A stretch of DNA of 64,000 bases from positions 157,989-221,988 of the forward strand of contig NZ_LAUS01000008.1 of NCBI RefSeq assembly GCF_005061465.1, written 5' to 3'. Under the pieces are notes generated by a model. The model ran no database searches. It had not been told where the DNA came from and worked only from the letters and a program-made list of their open reading frames with translations. Position numbers and translations under genes: made by a program. Positions within the stretch are counted from its first letter, which is position 1. The number at the start of each line of letters is the position of its first letter. This DNA comes from Mycoplasmopsis bovis 8790 (GTDB lineage Bacteria; Bacillota_I; Bacilli_A; Mycoplasmatales; Metamycoplasmataceae). This document shows, piece by piece, positions 33,920-44,179 of the stretch.

Positions 33920-34041
33920 ATTTTCTCCTTTGTCACTTGATTAAGACATTTTATACAAAAATGCTATTTTTGACATAAAAAACAATACTTTTTTATATTT
34001 TTGATATTTTAAACTTTTTTTAAGAAAACTATATTAATATG

Positions 34042-36009
34042 CTAAATATCAATATTTTGAACAAATTTTGCATTTTTTTCAATAAATTCTCTTCTTGGCA
34101 AGACATCGTCTCCCATTAAAGTAGTGAACACTCAGTCAGCCTTAGCAGCATCATCAATTTGAACTTGATACATTTTTCTATTTTCAGGATTCATAGTAGT
34201 TTCTCACAACTGCTCAGGATCCATTTCGCCTAAACCTTTGTAACGTTGGATGGTTATTTTAGAATCCTGATTTAATTCTTGAAGAATAGAATCTTTTTGA
34301 GAATCATTATATGCATAAGCAATGTATTTATTTTGCTGAATTTTATAAAGCGGAGGTTGAGCAATATAAATAAATCCATATTCAATTAGTTTTCTAAAAT
34401 AACGGTAGAAGAAGGTTAATAAAAGAGTTCTAATGTGGGCTCCATCGACATCAGCATCAGTCATAATAATTACTTTATGGTATCTAAGCTTGTTGATATC
34501 AAAAGTTTCATTTAGTCCTGTACCTAAAGCAGTTATAAGTGAAATTATTTCTGCATTTGAAAGAACTCTTTCAGGTGAAACCTTTTCAGCATTAATAACC
34601 TTACCTCTTAATGGCAGAATAGCTTGAACATTTCTATCTCTGCCCATTTTTGCAGAACCACCAGCTGAATTACCCTCAACTATGTATAACTCACAGATTT
34701 CAGCATTTTTACTAGTGCAATTAGCAAGTTTGCCTGGTAATGATGCTATTGAATTATTTCCCATATTTGCTTGAACAGCTTTAGCAGCAGCTTCAGCAGC
34801 CAAACGTGACTTCCTAGATTGCAAACACTTATTAATTATCTCTCTAGCATCAATAGGATTTTCATCAAAATATCTTTCTAAAACTGGAGCTAATATTTCT
34901 CTAACAGCTGTTCTAGCATCTTTATTGTTTAATTTGCCTTTTGTTTGACCTTCAAAAATCGGATCAGGGTGCTTTATAGACACAATGGCAACAAGACCTT
35001 TTGAAGTATCTTCCTTATTCAGCCTTTCGCTATCATTTTTTATTAAGTTATTTTTTAAAGCATAATTGTTTATTAGTCTCGAAAGAGCGTCAAAAAATCC
35101 TTGTTCGTGAGTCCCTCCTTCAATTGTAACTATATTGTTGGTATAGGTTGTAATTCTAGGTTGAAATGTTGAAATGTATTGCATAGCAACTTCAACTGTA
35201 ATTTTTGCGCCTGATTTATCAGAATCATACAAACCTTCAGCATATATTATTGAATCGTGAACTAATTTTTGTCCTTCATTAAGTTCATTAACATAATCAA
35301 CAAGACCACCTTCATAGTAGAACTCTTCAGATGTGTTGTTAAATTCATCCACAACAACCAAACGTGTTCCTTTAGTTAGATAAGCAATTCTCTTGGCATG
35401 GTCAGTTATGGCTTCAACTGAAAAAGGATGTTTTTCTAATATTGAAAAATCAGGATAAAATTTTATTTTTGTGCCTGTTTCATTGGGATCTATGTCATTA
35501 ATTATTGTCAAAGGTTGTACAGTTTGCCCACCATTTTGAAAATGTGCATAATATGTATGACCTTCTCTTTTGACCCATACATGCAAGTCTGAACTTAAAG
35601 CATTAACAACAGAGGCACCAACACCATGTAAACCGCCAGAAACTTTATAAGCATCTGAGTCAAATTTACCGCCAGCATGCAGCACTGTTAAAACAGTTTC
35701 TACAGTTGATAATCCTGTTTGCGGGTGTTTAGCAACCGGAATGCCACGGCCATTATCTTCTATTTCGATATAGCCATCTTTACAAATAGTGATTTTGATG
35801 AAATTAGCATATCCTGCCATACATTCGTCAACTGAATTATCAACAATTTCTCAGACCAAATGATGAAGTCCTTTATCTGTTATTGTACCGATATACATTC
35901 CAGGACGAACTCTAACTGCTTCTAGTCCTTCTAGCACTCTTATACTACTTGCATTGTAACTATTATTTTCTGTTTTTTTATCTTGGTTAGTATTTTTCAA
36001 TTCTTCCAT
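34042..36009 (-). CDS. gyrB: DNA gyrase subunit B
   Basis: 655 residues. The GHKL ATPase domain shows [28 protein letters not shown] and [14 protein letters not shown]. The TOPRIM domain shows [14 protein letters not shown] (about 440) and DADVDGAHI (about 516), and the end carries a [18 protein letters not shown]-terminus. [14 protein letters not shown] fits GyrB rather than ParE. It forms gyrase with GyrA, which is not nearby. The start follows GGAGG. Most Trp are TGG here, so the standard code loses only the ends. Confidence 0.94.
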
Positions 36010-36246
36010 ACAACCTCCAAAGATTTATACATAAATGTATAAATAAATATAAAAAATTATAGCAAAAAAGCCAAAAAAAATGAGTGTGAATAATGAAGCG
36101 AAAAGAAACTAAGAAGGTATGGCAAAAACAATTTTTTGGTTTTTCCCAAAAACCCTTAATTACTTTATTTTTATGCCAATTTTAATATAATTTATATGCA
36201 ATAAAGCATATTTTTTTTATTCTTTGTGTAAAGAAAGGAGGCAACA
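36010..36246. other. Divergent intergenic region gyrB / YitT-type gene
   Basis: 237 AT-rich bases. The gyrB side holds a small TTTATACAT / ATGTATAAA palindrome near 36025-36043. The right side holds a TATAAT near 36185 and a strong AAAGGAGG ribosome binding site immediately before the YitT-type start. No open frame of note. Confidence 0.5.
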
Positions 36247-37668
36247 ATGAATGATGAAGTGAAAGACAAGAAATTAGTTAACGAGTCTAAAAGTGATCAA
36301 GGTGAATTTAATGCAAATGAAGTGTTAAATAACAAGCCTGAAAATGTAGATGAAAATTCTATGATTGTCAACCAATTAGTTGATGAAAACCACAATAAAA
36401 AGAAGATTGTTGACAAAAAAAATACTCAATACAGATATACCAAAATGTCTAATTTTGTGCTTCAATTATCTAGGTTCTATGCCTTGATGCCACTTTGAAA
36501 ATTAGGTTTGATAACTGCAGGATTGGCAATTCTATTTGGTGTTGTAGGTATTTTCTTGGTTAAAAACCCTGGAATTTATAACTTTGGACTAGCGGCGTTT
36601 GGACAAGCTATTTCCAAAATTGTCGTAACTAGTTTACGTAGCAATGCAAGCATTACAAAACCGATAATGAACGCTATTGATCACTCGCTTTTCTGAATTT
36701 TGTATTTAGTTTTAAGTATTCCTATATTTGTTTTTGGATGAAAGAAATTAGGAAGAGTATACATTTTATTATCGCTTGAATTTTTGGTTCTTAGTAGCTT
36801 AGTTTCGGCTGGATTAGGTCAAATTCCCGCTTTGAACCAATTTACTCTTTTTGGTAAGTTCAACCACCCAGAAATTACCGAAAATATGAAAATAGCTTTA
36901 GTTAATCATGCTGGCTGAAATAGTGAAAACATTAATGACTTAATAAAATTATTGCCCCTACAGTGAAATGATGGCGGTAACACAATAGTTCAAATTTTGT
37001 TTGCAATTATTTATGGTATTTTACTAGCTTACTTTTTTGCAATTATTGCAATAATTGGCGGATCAGCTGGTGTTACAGGCATTATTGGCGAATATATGTC
37101 TGTTTATAAACAAAAGAATTTTGGAACTATAAATGGATATATCAACATAATAATTATTCTTATAAGTGTTGTTATAGGTACTTACATACCTGGAAGTATG
37201 ATAGCTAGTGATTTTAAGTCAATTAGTGAAATTCCTGCAGTGCAAAGCTCATTAAGCAGTGCTGAATTAGCAACAGTTAAAGGAATTAGTTCATTAAGAT
37301 GACAAGCTGATTTGTATTTTTCTCCTAACTTTGTTTCGACCTATATATGTAACTTTATTTTTGTGATTTACCTTAATAATCTTTTCCCAAGATTTAAAAT
37401 TGTTCAATTCAAAGTCTACTCGCATAAAATGGAAGACATTAGAAAAGCTATTATCACTGATAAAAGAACCATTAATAGCTTTACCTTACAAAATGGCGAA
37501 GGCGGCTACTCAGGAAGCAAGCTTCAAATTTTATCATCTATAACGCTTTATAGACAAATCCCAAGATTAATTAAAAAAGTAAGAACAGCTGATGCAGATG
37601 CCTTAATTACAGTAAGCAATGTTGCTTCTGTTGATGGTAAATTGTACATTCCCGAACAAAAGTTTTAG
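36247..37668 (+). CDS. YitT-family membrane protein
   Basis: 473 residues. A charged N-terminal extension of about 65 residues precedes several membrane helices. GLITAGLAILFGVVG matches the YitT/DUF161 helix-repeat opening, and AFGQAISKI follows. The C-terminal soluble domain (about 400-473) carries TLQNGEGGYSG and a following ...PRLIKKVRTADADALITV, the DUF2179 signature. Function of the family is unproven (small-solute or ion transport suggested). A strong AAAGGAGG site precedes the start. It is followed 16 bases later by a Fic gene, likely the same transcript. Confidence 0.85.
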
Positions 37669-37684
37669 CAATAAGGTAGCACAT

Positions 37685-38257
37685 ATGAAAGATAATTTTG
37701 TTGAGGATGAAAACGAACTTTTAAGAAGCGGAAAACGATGCGCCGAGCTTTGAGATAAAAAAGTCATTGATACCTTTGAAATAGGCACATTTAATTCATT
37801 ACAGCAGATACATCATTATATTTTTCAAGACATATTTCCATTTGCTGGTAAAATGCGCGAAATCAACATTTCTAAAGGCAACTTTATGTTTGCTCCCTTT
37901 ATCTTCTTGAAACAAACTTTGCAAAACATTGACAATATGCCTGATGAAACATTCGAGCAAATTGTAGAAAAATATGTAGAAATGAATATAGCTCATCCAT
38001 TCAGAGAAGGAAGCGGCAGAGCAACTAGAATATGGCTAGATCATATGCTAAAAAATAGATTAGGATTAACAGTTAACTGAGCAAATTTAGACAAACACTA
38101 TTATTTATCTGCAATGGAGCGCTCTGTTTTTAATTCAGCGGAAATAACAGTGCTGCTAAAGAAGAATCTAACAGACAAAATATATGACCGAGAAACCTTT
38201 ATGAAAGGAATTCAAAAGTCATATGAATATGAAGGCTACTATTTAAAAGAAGTGTAA
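37685..38257 (+). CDS. Fic-domain AMP transferase, class III type
   Basis: 190 residues. The catalytic motif HPFREGSGRATR starts at His104 and is complete (HPF.EGNGR with Ser in place of Asn), so AMPylation or another nucleotidyl transfer is plausible. The flap segment PFAGKMREINI lies upstream. Near the C-terminus, SYEYEG at residues 179-184 fits the inhibitory (S/T)xxxE(G/N) motif of class III Fic proteins, whose C-terminal helix blocks ATP binding. No separate antitoxin gene is adjacent, which agrees with internal inhibition. The target is unknown. Probably co-transcribed with the YitT-type gene. Confidence 0.9.
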
Positions 38258-38264
38258 TACTAAA

Positions 38265-38291
38265 TCATAACAGGCATTTTGCCTGTTTTTC
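38265..38291 (+). terminator. Terminator after the Fic gene
   Basis: AACAGGC (38269-38275) pairs with GCCTGTT (38281-38287), followed by T. The dispersed word CTATAAAACAG follows at 38300-38310. Confidence 0.85.
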
Positions 38292-38367
38292 TTTAATATC
38301 TATAAAACAGCAAATTTAAGTAAAGGAGAGCAAGGATTGAATATTTAAACAATGTTTAAATTTTCAA

Positions 38368-38373
38368 TATAAT
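38368..38373 (+). promoter_or_regulatory. -10 box, leaderless start of prfA
   Basis: TATAAT ends 9 nt before the ATG at 38383. Confidence 0.6.
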
Positions 38374-38382
38374 ATAAAAACT

Positions 38383-39459
38383 ATGGAAAAGACAATGTAT
38401 AAATCACTATCAGAAATAAAGCAAAGTTATTTAGAATTATTAAAAAAAGTTGATGATCCAGCTGTTATTAATAATATAAAAGAGTATTCAGCTATAAATA
38501 AAGAAATTGCTAAAATTAGAGAAATTTCAGAGAAATTTATTACATATGAAAACCTTTTAAAAGATGTAGAGCAAGCAAAATTAATGCTTGAGTCAAAAAG
38601 CGATGAAGAAGTTGAATTTGCCAAAATGATTATCGACGAAAATTCACTTAAATTGGAAGAATTGGAAGAAAAACTCAAAATTTTGATTTTGCCACAAGAT
38701 GAAAATGATGATAAAAATATCATCGTAGAAATACGTGGAGCTGCTGGTGGTGATGAGGCCAATATATTTGCAGGCGATCTATTTAGAATGTATAGCAAAT
38801 TTGCTGATGAGCTAGGATTTAGATTAAAAATTCTATCAACAAATAGTGCTAATGCTGGCGGCTTTTCACAAATTGTCTTTTCAATAAAAGGTGAAAAAGC
38901 ATATTCAAAATTCAAGTTTGAATCTGGCGTGCACAGAGTTCAAAGGGTTCCTGTTACTGAATCACAGGGAAGAATTCACACATCAACGACAACTGTCACA
39001 GTTATGCCCGAAATTGATGACACGGTTGATATAGAAATTAAACCTAGCGACCTTAAAATTGATGTTTTTCGTTCTAGTGGAGCTGGGGGACAATCAGTTA
39101 ACACAACTGACTCAGCCGTAAGAATAACTCACTTACCAACAAATATTGTCGTTACATCACAGGATGAAAGAAGTCAAATTGCTAACCGTGAAACTGCCTT
39201 AACAATATTGAAGTCAAAACTTTATGATTTAGAAATGCAAAAAAAGGCAGATGAAGAATCTGGATACAGAAAACTAGCTGGTCATGGCGACAGAAGCGAA
39301 AAAATAAGAACCTACAACTATCCTCAAGATAGAGTAACTGATCATAGAATTAGTTTTTCAACTAGTTTAAAGCCTATTATGGAAGGAAAATTAACTCCTA
39401 TTGTTGAAGCGTTATTAGCAGAAGAGCAAAACCAAAAGATTAAGGAAAGTGGATTTTAA
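38383..39459 (+). CDS. prfA: Peptide chain release factor 1
   Basis: 358 residues. GAGGQSVN at about 234-241 is the GGQ loop that triggers peptide release at the ribosomal A site. RF1 reads UAA and UAG; in organisms where UGA means Trp, RF2 is dispensable and usually missing, so this is probably the only release factor. Its stop overlaps the prmC start (TAATG), and PrmC methylates the GGQ glutamine of this same protein. Confidence 0.96.
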   Translation: MEKTMYKSLSEIKQSYLELLKKVDDPAVINNIKEYSAINKEIAKIREISEKFITYENLLKDVEQAKLMLESKSDEEVEFAKMIIDENSLKLEELEEKLKILILPQDENDDKNIIVEIRGAAGGDEANIFAGDLFRMYSKFADELGFRLKILSTNSANAGGFSQIVFSIKGEKAYSKFKFESGVHRVQRVPVTESQGRIHTSTTTVTVMPEIDDTVDIEIKPSDLKIDVFRSSGAGGQSVNTTDSAVRITHLPTNIVVTSQDERSQIANRETALTILKSKLYDLEMQKKADEESGYRKLAGHGDRSEKIRTYNYPQDRVTDHRISFSTSLKPIMEGKLTPIVEALLAEEQNQKIKESGF

Positions 39460-40181
39460 TGCCTACCATTAGCGACCTTCTCTTGGAGAAAAAGCGTTAC
39501 GGTCTTAAGCAGGAAATATTTGATTCAGAGTTAGAAAAATTAGAACAAGGATATCCCATTCAATACATAATGGGATATGTTGAGTATGCTAATGTTCGTA
39601 TTAATTTAAATCACAACGTTTTGATTCCTAGGTATGAAACGGAAGAACTTGTTTATATTCTTTTAAAAGAATATTTAAAGCCAGGCATGAAGGTGTTGGA
39701 TTTATGCGCCGGTTCAGGATTTATAGGACTGGCATTAAAAAAGAATTTAGATTCTATTAAGCTCACTTTAAGTGATATTGACAGTGAAGCGATTTTGCAA
39801 ACTAAAGAAAATGCTATATTAAATTTTGGCAATGATAAAAATATAGAAATTGTCCAAAGTGACTGTTTTAAAGACATATCAGGAAAATTTGATGTTATTG
39901 TTTCAAATCCACCATATTTGGATTATGATGATAAAGATGTGGATGAATCTGTTAGCAAATTTGAACCAAAAATTGCTTTATTTTCTCCTAATTCAGGATG
40001 ATATTTTTATGAAAAAATATTAAATGAAGCCAAAACATATTTAAATGAAGGGGGAATTTTAGCATTCGAGATAAACCCTAAGCACATATCTAAGTGAATA
40101 AAAATTCCTGGAGTTAGGATATTAAAAGATATGTCTAAAAAGGACAGATTTGTCTTTATAAAATATGAGGACTTAAGGTAA
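39459..40181 (+). CDS. prmC: Release-factor glutamine methyltransferase
   Basis: 240 residues. AdoMet motif VLDLCAGSGFIGLAL (about 80-95) and the catalytic SNPPYL. PIQYIMGYVEY matches the family's PxQYxxG segment before the domain. It methylates Gln of the GGQ motif in RF1. The N-terminal domain is shortened compared with the 280-residue E. coli enzyme. Coupled to prfA by a start/stop overlap. TGA-coded Trp near residue 180. Confidence 0.93.
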
Positions 40182-40214
40182 AAAACAAAATTATTTTGAT
40201 GGCAAAAATTCTTT

Positions 40215-40220
40215 TATAAT
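40215..40220 (+). promoter_or_regulatory. -10 box deciding the acyl carrier protein start
   Basis: TATAAT abuts an ATG at 40221, but a second in-frame ATG at 40227 lies 6 nt after the box. That matches the leaderless spacing seen elsewhere, so 40227 is chosen. Confidence 0.6.
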
Positions 40221-40226
40221 ATGCGT

Positions 40227-40454
40227 ATGCAAGAAAAAGATTTAAAAGACATAATGGATAGTATTCAAAAACTAACAAAAATTAAAATAGATCCTGAATC
40301 AACTTTTCAAGAATTGAAAATTGATTCATTGTCTTTAGCAGAATTAGTCTTTGATTTAGAAGAAAAATACAACGTAATGATTCCTGATGATGATTTAAAG
40401 AACATCAAAAAAGTAAAAGATGTAGAGGAAGTTTTTAATAAGCTTTTAAAATAA
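40227..40454 (+). CDS. acpP: Acyl carrier protein
   Basis: 75 residues. The phosphopantetheine attachment site is Ser34 in KIDSLSLAEL, and the acidic helix after it (DLEEKY) is typical. The holo-form is made by AcpS, encoded at 49662. In mycoplasmas lacking fatty-acid synthesis, ACP serves acyl transfer to phospholipids, consistent with plsC in this window. An upstream in-frame ATG would add two residues. Confidence 0.93.
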   Translation: MQEKDLKDIMDSIQKLTKIKIDPESTFQELKIDSLSLAELVFDLEEKYNVMIPDDDLKNIKKVKDVEEVFNKLLK

Positions 40455-40482
40455 TTAAGTATAATAAGCATACTTAAATTGT

Positions 40483-40557
40483 AGGAGTGTAGTTCAACGG
40501 TAGAACAACGGGCTTCAACCCCGTGTGTTATGGGTTCGAATCCTGTCACTCCTGCCA
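40483..40557 (+). tRNA. tRNA-Trp (TCA), reads UGA
   Basis: Acceptor AGGAGTG / CACTCCT, anticodon loop CTTCAAC giving anticodon TCA, T-loop GTTCGAATC and an encoded CCA. The UCA anticodon reads UGA as Trp (and UGG by wobble), which explains the in-frame TGA codons across the window. Confidence 0.96.
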
Positions 40558-40577
40558 TTTTTTTATTTTTTTGAAGT

Positions 40578-40604
40578 AAAAAAATAAGTCACAATGGACT
40601 TATT
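40578..40604 (-). terminator. Terminator of the degV gene
   Basis: On the minus strand AATAAGTC pairs with GACTTATT around a 6-nt loop and is followed by a T-run. It may also serve tRNA-Trp on the plus strand. Confidence 0.8.
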
Positions 40605-40615
40605 GCTTGACTAAT

Positions 40616-41518
40616 TTAGCTGTTTCATAGGCCAATAAGGGTTAGTTTTTCTCTTAAAGTATCAATTAGATCGGTAGGGAAAATCATTAAACCCAGAACA
40701 TGAGTTTCAGGCCCAGTGTGAATTTCAATAACCGGTGAAAAACTAAAAATCATTGGATCTTTTTTTCAGTAACTATGAACTATTTTTTTGTATTCTTCTA
40801 AGGTCTCTTTAGGAGCTCCTTGGTGAATAATTACAGGGGTTAAGGTAAAGCCGGCTGGAACTTTGAAACTTTCATATTTTTGAGAAAGATTTTTTGAAAT
40901 TGTCTTTTCAAAATTTCTACCAATATTTTCCTTCATAAGCTGGCCATCTTCTCACTTAATAATAGGAACCAATTTAAGCATTCTGGCAACTAAAGCAGCG
41001 GCAGGATGTAGTCTTCCGCCCTTAACTAAGTACCTATTATATTTAGGAATCACAGATATTGAGTGCTTTCATGAAGGGTTTTCTAAATGCTTAATATACT
41101 CATCATATTTAGATGAGTCTGTTTTAAGCATATGGTCAAATCAAATAACATCTCATAAAAGTGGCATCATAACTTGCTTGCTTTGAATAACTCTAAGCTT
41201 ACTAAAGTCTTTTTCCATTGTTTTTAGTGCTTGATATGAGTTTGATAAATGCTGTGAAATAGGATAAACAAAAATCATATCGTATTCTTTTGATAAGTCT
41301 GTAAAGAGATCTATTGCATATTGCATATTAAACATTGAAGACTTAACATCAGATTCTAATGTAAATTTTTCAAACAATGTATCAGATGTAATATCAACTC
41401 CATCTGCATAATTTACACCGTCAATGACCAAATTAAGAGGCAAAAAGAACCAACCTAATTTTTCGGTTTGTGCTTTTGTAAGCCCAATTGACGAATCAGT
41501 AACTATTGCATATTTCAT
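40616..41518 (-). CDS. DegV-family fatty-acid-binding protein
   Basis: 300 residues. The opening MKYAIVTDSSIGL, then PLNLVIDGVNYADGVDI and the SQHLSN region are the DegV/EDD pattern. These proteins bind long-chain fatty acids and, in Firmicutes, feed fatty-acid kinase. A leaderless TATAAT 7 nt before 41518 makes MKYA the start; an in-frame ATG three codons upstream overlaps that box. In the second half the family resemblance is weaker but collinear. Confidence 0.85.
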
Positions 41519-41525
41519 AAGCAAC

Positions 41526-41531
41526 ATTATA
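41526..41531 (-). promoter_or_regulatory. -10 box, leaderless start of degV
   Basis: Minus-strand TATAAT ends 7 nt before the ATG at 41518. The divergent gene has its own box at 41569-41574 in the same 62-base spacer. Confidence 0.6.
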
Positions 41532-41568
41532 TATAAAAACATATAAATTGAATAATTTAAAGATTTTA

Positions 41569-41574
41569 TATAAT
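41569..41574 (+). promoter_or_regulatory. -10 box, leaderless start of the tRNA-binding-domain gene
   Basis: TATAAT ends 6 nt before the ATG at 41581. Confidence 0.65.
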
Positions 41575-41580
41575 AAGAAT

Positions 41581-42183
41581 ATGGCAATTTTATTTAATAT
41601 AAACAGCAAATTCAAAAGTAATGCTATTGCATTTTTTGACACAACCGTCAATGATTCACAAGCTGATTTTTATGATGATTTAGTAGTGTTCCATGATGGA
41701 AAATATAACGTAGCTTCTGTTAACTTATTAGACTATAAAACAGGTACATTTGACAAAGTATTTAATGTTTTGAATGCTAAAGAATATAATGATTTGAAAA
41801 ATCTAATTTTAAGCAAGAATGATAATTACAAAATTACTAACTTAAAGCATTTTGTAATTGGAAAAATAATAAAAAGAGATGTGCATCCAAAAAGCCAAAA
41901 ATTATTTGTTTTGAAAGTTGATTTTGGTAGTAACAGAAGACAAATAATCACAAATACTACATACACAACAGAAGGAAAATATTTTGTGTGATGTATGCCA
42001 GGATCAATAACTGCATCAGGACTAAAAATAACTGAAGGCGAGATATTAGAAGTTCAAAGTTATGGAATGTTGTGTAGTGCTGATAGTTTAGGATTAAACG
42101 ATAGTGAATCTAAAAAAATGGATGAATTATTGCAAAATTGTAATGATTCAAGCCTAGGTGTTGAAATTACCGGTTTATTGTAG
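41581..42183 (+). CDS. tRNA-binding-domain protein (YtpR-like)
   Basis: 200 residues. The C-terminal half is an EMAP/PheT-type tRNA-binding OB fold: VIGKIIKRDVHPKSQKLFVLKVDFG, ITNTTY, MPGSITASGLKITEGEI and SYGMLCSADSLGL all match YtpR and the N-terminus of PheRS beta. The N-terminal 90 residues resemble the YtpR DUF4479 region. It may bind tRNA; no proven role. It lies 10 bases upstream of tyrS and is likely co-transcribed. Confidence 0.85.
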
Positions 42184-42193
42184 CAGGAGAGTT

Positions 42194-43429
42194 ATGAATA
42201 TACTTGATGATTTAGAAAAGAGATTAATACTAAAAGATATAAGTAATAAGGATAAGTTCATTGGTCTTAATCCTGCAACAACCGGGGTTTATGTTGGTTT
42301 TGACCCTACTGCAGAAAGCTTACACTTAGGTAACTATATTTTGATATCTGTTTTGCTACGTTTTAAAAAATATGGCTTTAAGACTTATGCTGTAATAGGT
42401 GGCGCTACCGGAATGATTGGTGATCCTTCATTCAAAGATTCTGAGAGAGTGTTATTAGATAATGAAAGTGTTATTAAGAATAAATTAAGGATAAAAGCAC
42501 AATTAGAATCATTTGGGCTTGAAGTAATTGATAACTATGATTTTTATAAAGATATGAATGTTTTAGATTTTCTAAGAAATGTAGGAAAACTTGTTAATGT
42601 TTCATATATGATGGCTAAGGAGTCTGTGCAAAAAAGAATTCAAAAAGGCCTTTCATTTACTGAATTTACTTATCAATTGCTTCAAGGCGCTGATTTTTTA
42701 AAAACCTATCAAGAGTCTGGGATTAAAATTCAATTAGGCGGAAGTGACCAATGGGGCAATATTGTCACAGGTATTGATATGATTTCTAAAGTTGTTGGCG
42801 AAAAGCATGAAGCTGTTGGGGTCACTGTTAATTTATTAAGTGATGAAAATGGCAAAAAAATAGGCAAGTCAACTGGTGGTGGAGCCTTATGAATTGATAA
42901 GACTATGTGTTCTCCATTTAAAATGTATCAATATTTATTGAGTCAAAACGATTCAAGAATTAAAGAGTTGCTATATTGATTTTCATTCAAAGAAATTAAT
43001 GAAATTAATGATGTTTTAGATAAGCATTTTGCTAATCCTTCAAAACAAATTGCGCAAAAATTTTTAGCTAATGAAGTCATTGAAAACATTTTTGGAACTG
43101 ATGAATTAAAGCAGGCTCAAAACATAACTAAGATACTGTTTGATAAGTCATTTGACACTAGTTCTCTTAGCATTACTGATTTAGAAATAATTGAGAATTA
43201 TTTGCCAGTTTGCCCTATAAAACAAGGTGATTCGGTAATTAAGACACTAATAGATAATAAATTTATTGCTTCAAACAGAGAAGCCAGAGAATTCATTCAG
43301 TCTGGTGCTCTAAAATTAGATAATTACGAAGTTAATAATGATTCAATTTACAATCCTAGTCATTTCGAAGGCAAGTATGCATTTTTTAAAAAAGGCAAAA
43401 AGCAAATTATTTTGCTAAAGTCAATTTAA
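42194..43429 (+). CDS. tyrS: Tyrosyl-tRNA synthetase
   Basis: 411 residues. Class I signatures are HLGN (HIGH-type, about residue 45) and KIGKS (KMSKS-type, about 220). Tyr-binding segments are YVGFDPTA and GGSDQWGNI, and a C-terminal S4 domain covers about 340-411. It charges tRNA-Tyr. The start at 42194 follows AGGAGAG; an upstream in-frame ATG at 42158 lies inside the previous gene and lacks such a site. TGA codes Trp at two positions. Confidence 0.96.
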
Positions 43430-43482
43430 TTATTTAAAAGTTTACTAAGTTATATATTAAAATTATTTACCTTAGTAATTAA

Positions 43483-43556
43483 GCCAGTTTCGCTTAGTGG
43501 TAAAGCAGCTGACTCGTAACCAGCAGCCACGAGTTCGATCCTCGTAACTGGCACCA
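43483..43556 (+). tRNA. tRNA-Thr (CGT)
   Basis: Acceptor GCCAGTT / AACTGGC, anticodon loop CTCGTAA giving CGT, T-loop GTTCGATCC and an encoded CCA. The anticodon stem has one unpaired closing position. It lies just downstream of tyrS. Confidence 0.93.
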
Positions 43557-43568
43557 ATAAAGTTAATG

Positions 43569-43602
43569 AAAATAGCGAAAATTAATTCGCTATTATTTTT
43601 TT
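43569..43602. terminator. Bidirectional terminator between tRNA-Thr(CGT) and rbfA
   Basis: AATAGCGAA (43571-43579) and TTCGCTATT (43586-43594) pair, with T-runs on both strands. Confidence 0.85.
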
Positions 43603-43942
43603 ACTCATTATTCTTTAGTGAGTTTAGTATTTGATCAATTTCAAAAGCTTTCTTTTCTACTTCATCAATGTAAAAATGCAATTCAGGTATTTTTCTTCAG
43701 TTTAAGGTTTTAGAAAGAACTTTTCTTATATAACCTGAAGCATTTCTAACAGCTTCTAATCCATCATTTTCTTTTGAGCTAAAAGCTAAAAAAACTTTAA
43801 CATGACTAAGATCAGAAGATAATGCACAGTCAGTTACTGTTGGATTATAAATATTTGCATTAGTAAGTTCATTTGTTATTATTGTGGAAATAAAATTTTT
43901 GATTTGAGACTCTTTTCTCAAAATGCTTATGCTCTTTTTCAT
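43601..43942 (-). CDS. rbfA: Ribosome-binding factor A
   Basis: 113 residues. SSDLSHVKVFLAFS and ASGYIRKVLSKTLNWRKIPELHFYID match the KH-like RbfA fold (usual ...RSEL.KRLRLRRTPELHF..D). It aids 30S maturation at low temperature. The Trp in this motif is TGA-encoded and would truncate it. A TATAAA about 8 nt before the ATG again suggests a leaderless start. Confidence 0.9.
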
Positions 43943-43983
43943 ATGATAATTTTATACATTTATTTATGTTTGATTGAAAATAA

Positions 43984-44003
43984 AAAAGCGGAAAACCGCT
44001 TAA
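43984..44003 (-). terminator. Terminator of tRNA-Thr(GGT)
   Basis: AAGCGG / CCGCTT (43986-43991 with 43996-44001), followed by T on the minus strand. Confidence 0.75.
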
Positions 44004-44022
44004 AGTAAGTCAAAAAATGAAA

Positions 44023-44098
44023 TGGTGCCAACAACAGGAATCGAACCTGCGACCCCATCCTTACCATGGATGTGCTCTACCTACTGAGCTATGATGGC
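44023..44098 (-). tRNA. tRNA-Thr (GGT)
   Basis: Minus-strand cloverleaf with acceptor GCCATCA / TGTTGGC (one mismatch), anticodon stem CATCC/GGATG, loop ATGGTAA giving GGT, T-loop GTTCGATTC and an encoded CCA. Confidence 0.93.
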
Positions 44099-44140
44099 GC
44101 AATTAACATTATATTTGAAATAACTTAAATTAATAATAAT

Positions 44141-44167
44141 TTAGCACTCAAAGTCTAAATATGCTAA
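44141..44167 (+). promoter_or_regulatory. CIRCE-type HrcA operator before dnaJ
   Basis: TTAGCACTC (44141-44149) is a perfect left CIRCE arm. After exactly 9 bases comes ATATGCTAA (44159-44167), which keeps TGCTAA of the right arm GAGTGCTAA. It ends 12 bases before the dnaJ start and should place the gene under HrcA heat-shock repression. Confidence 0.8.
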
Positions 44168-44179
44168 AATTATTCTATT

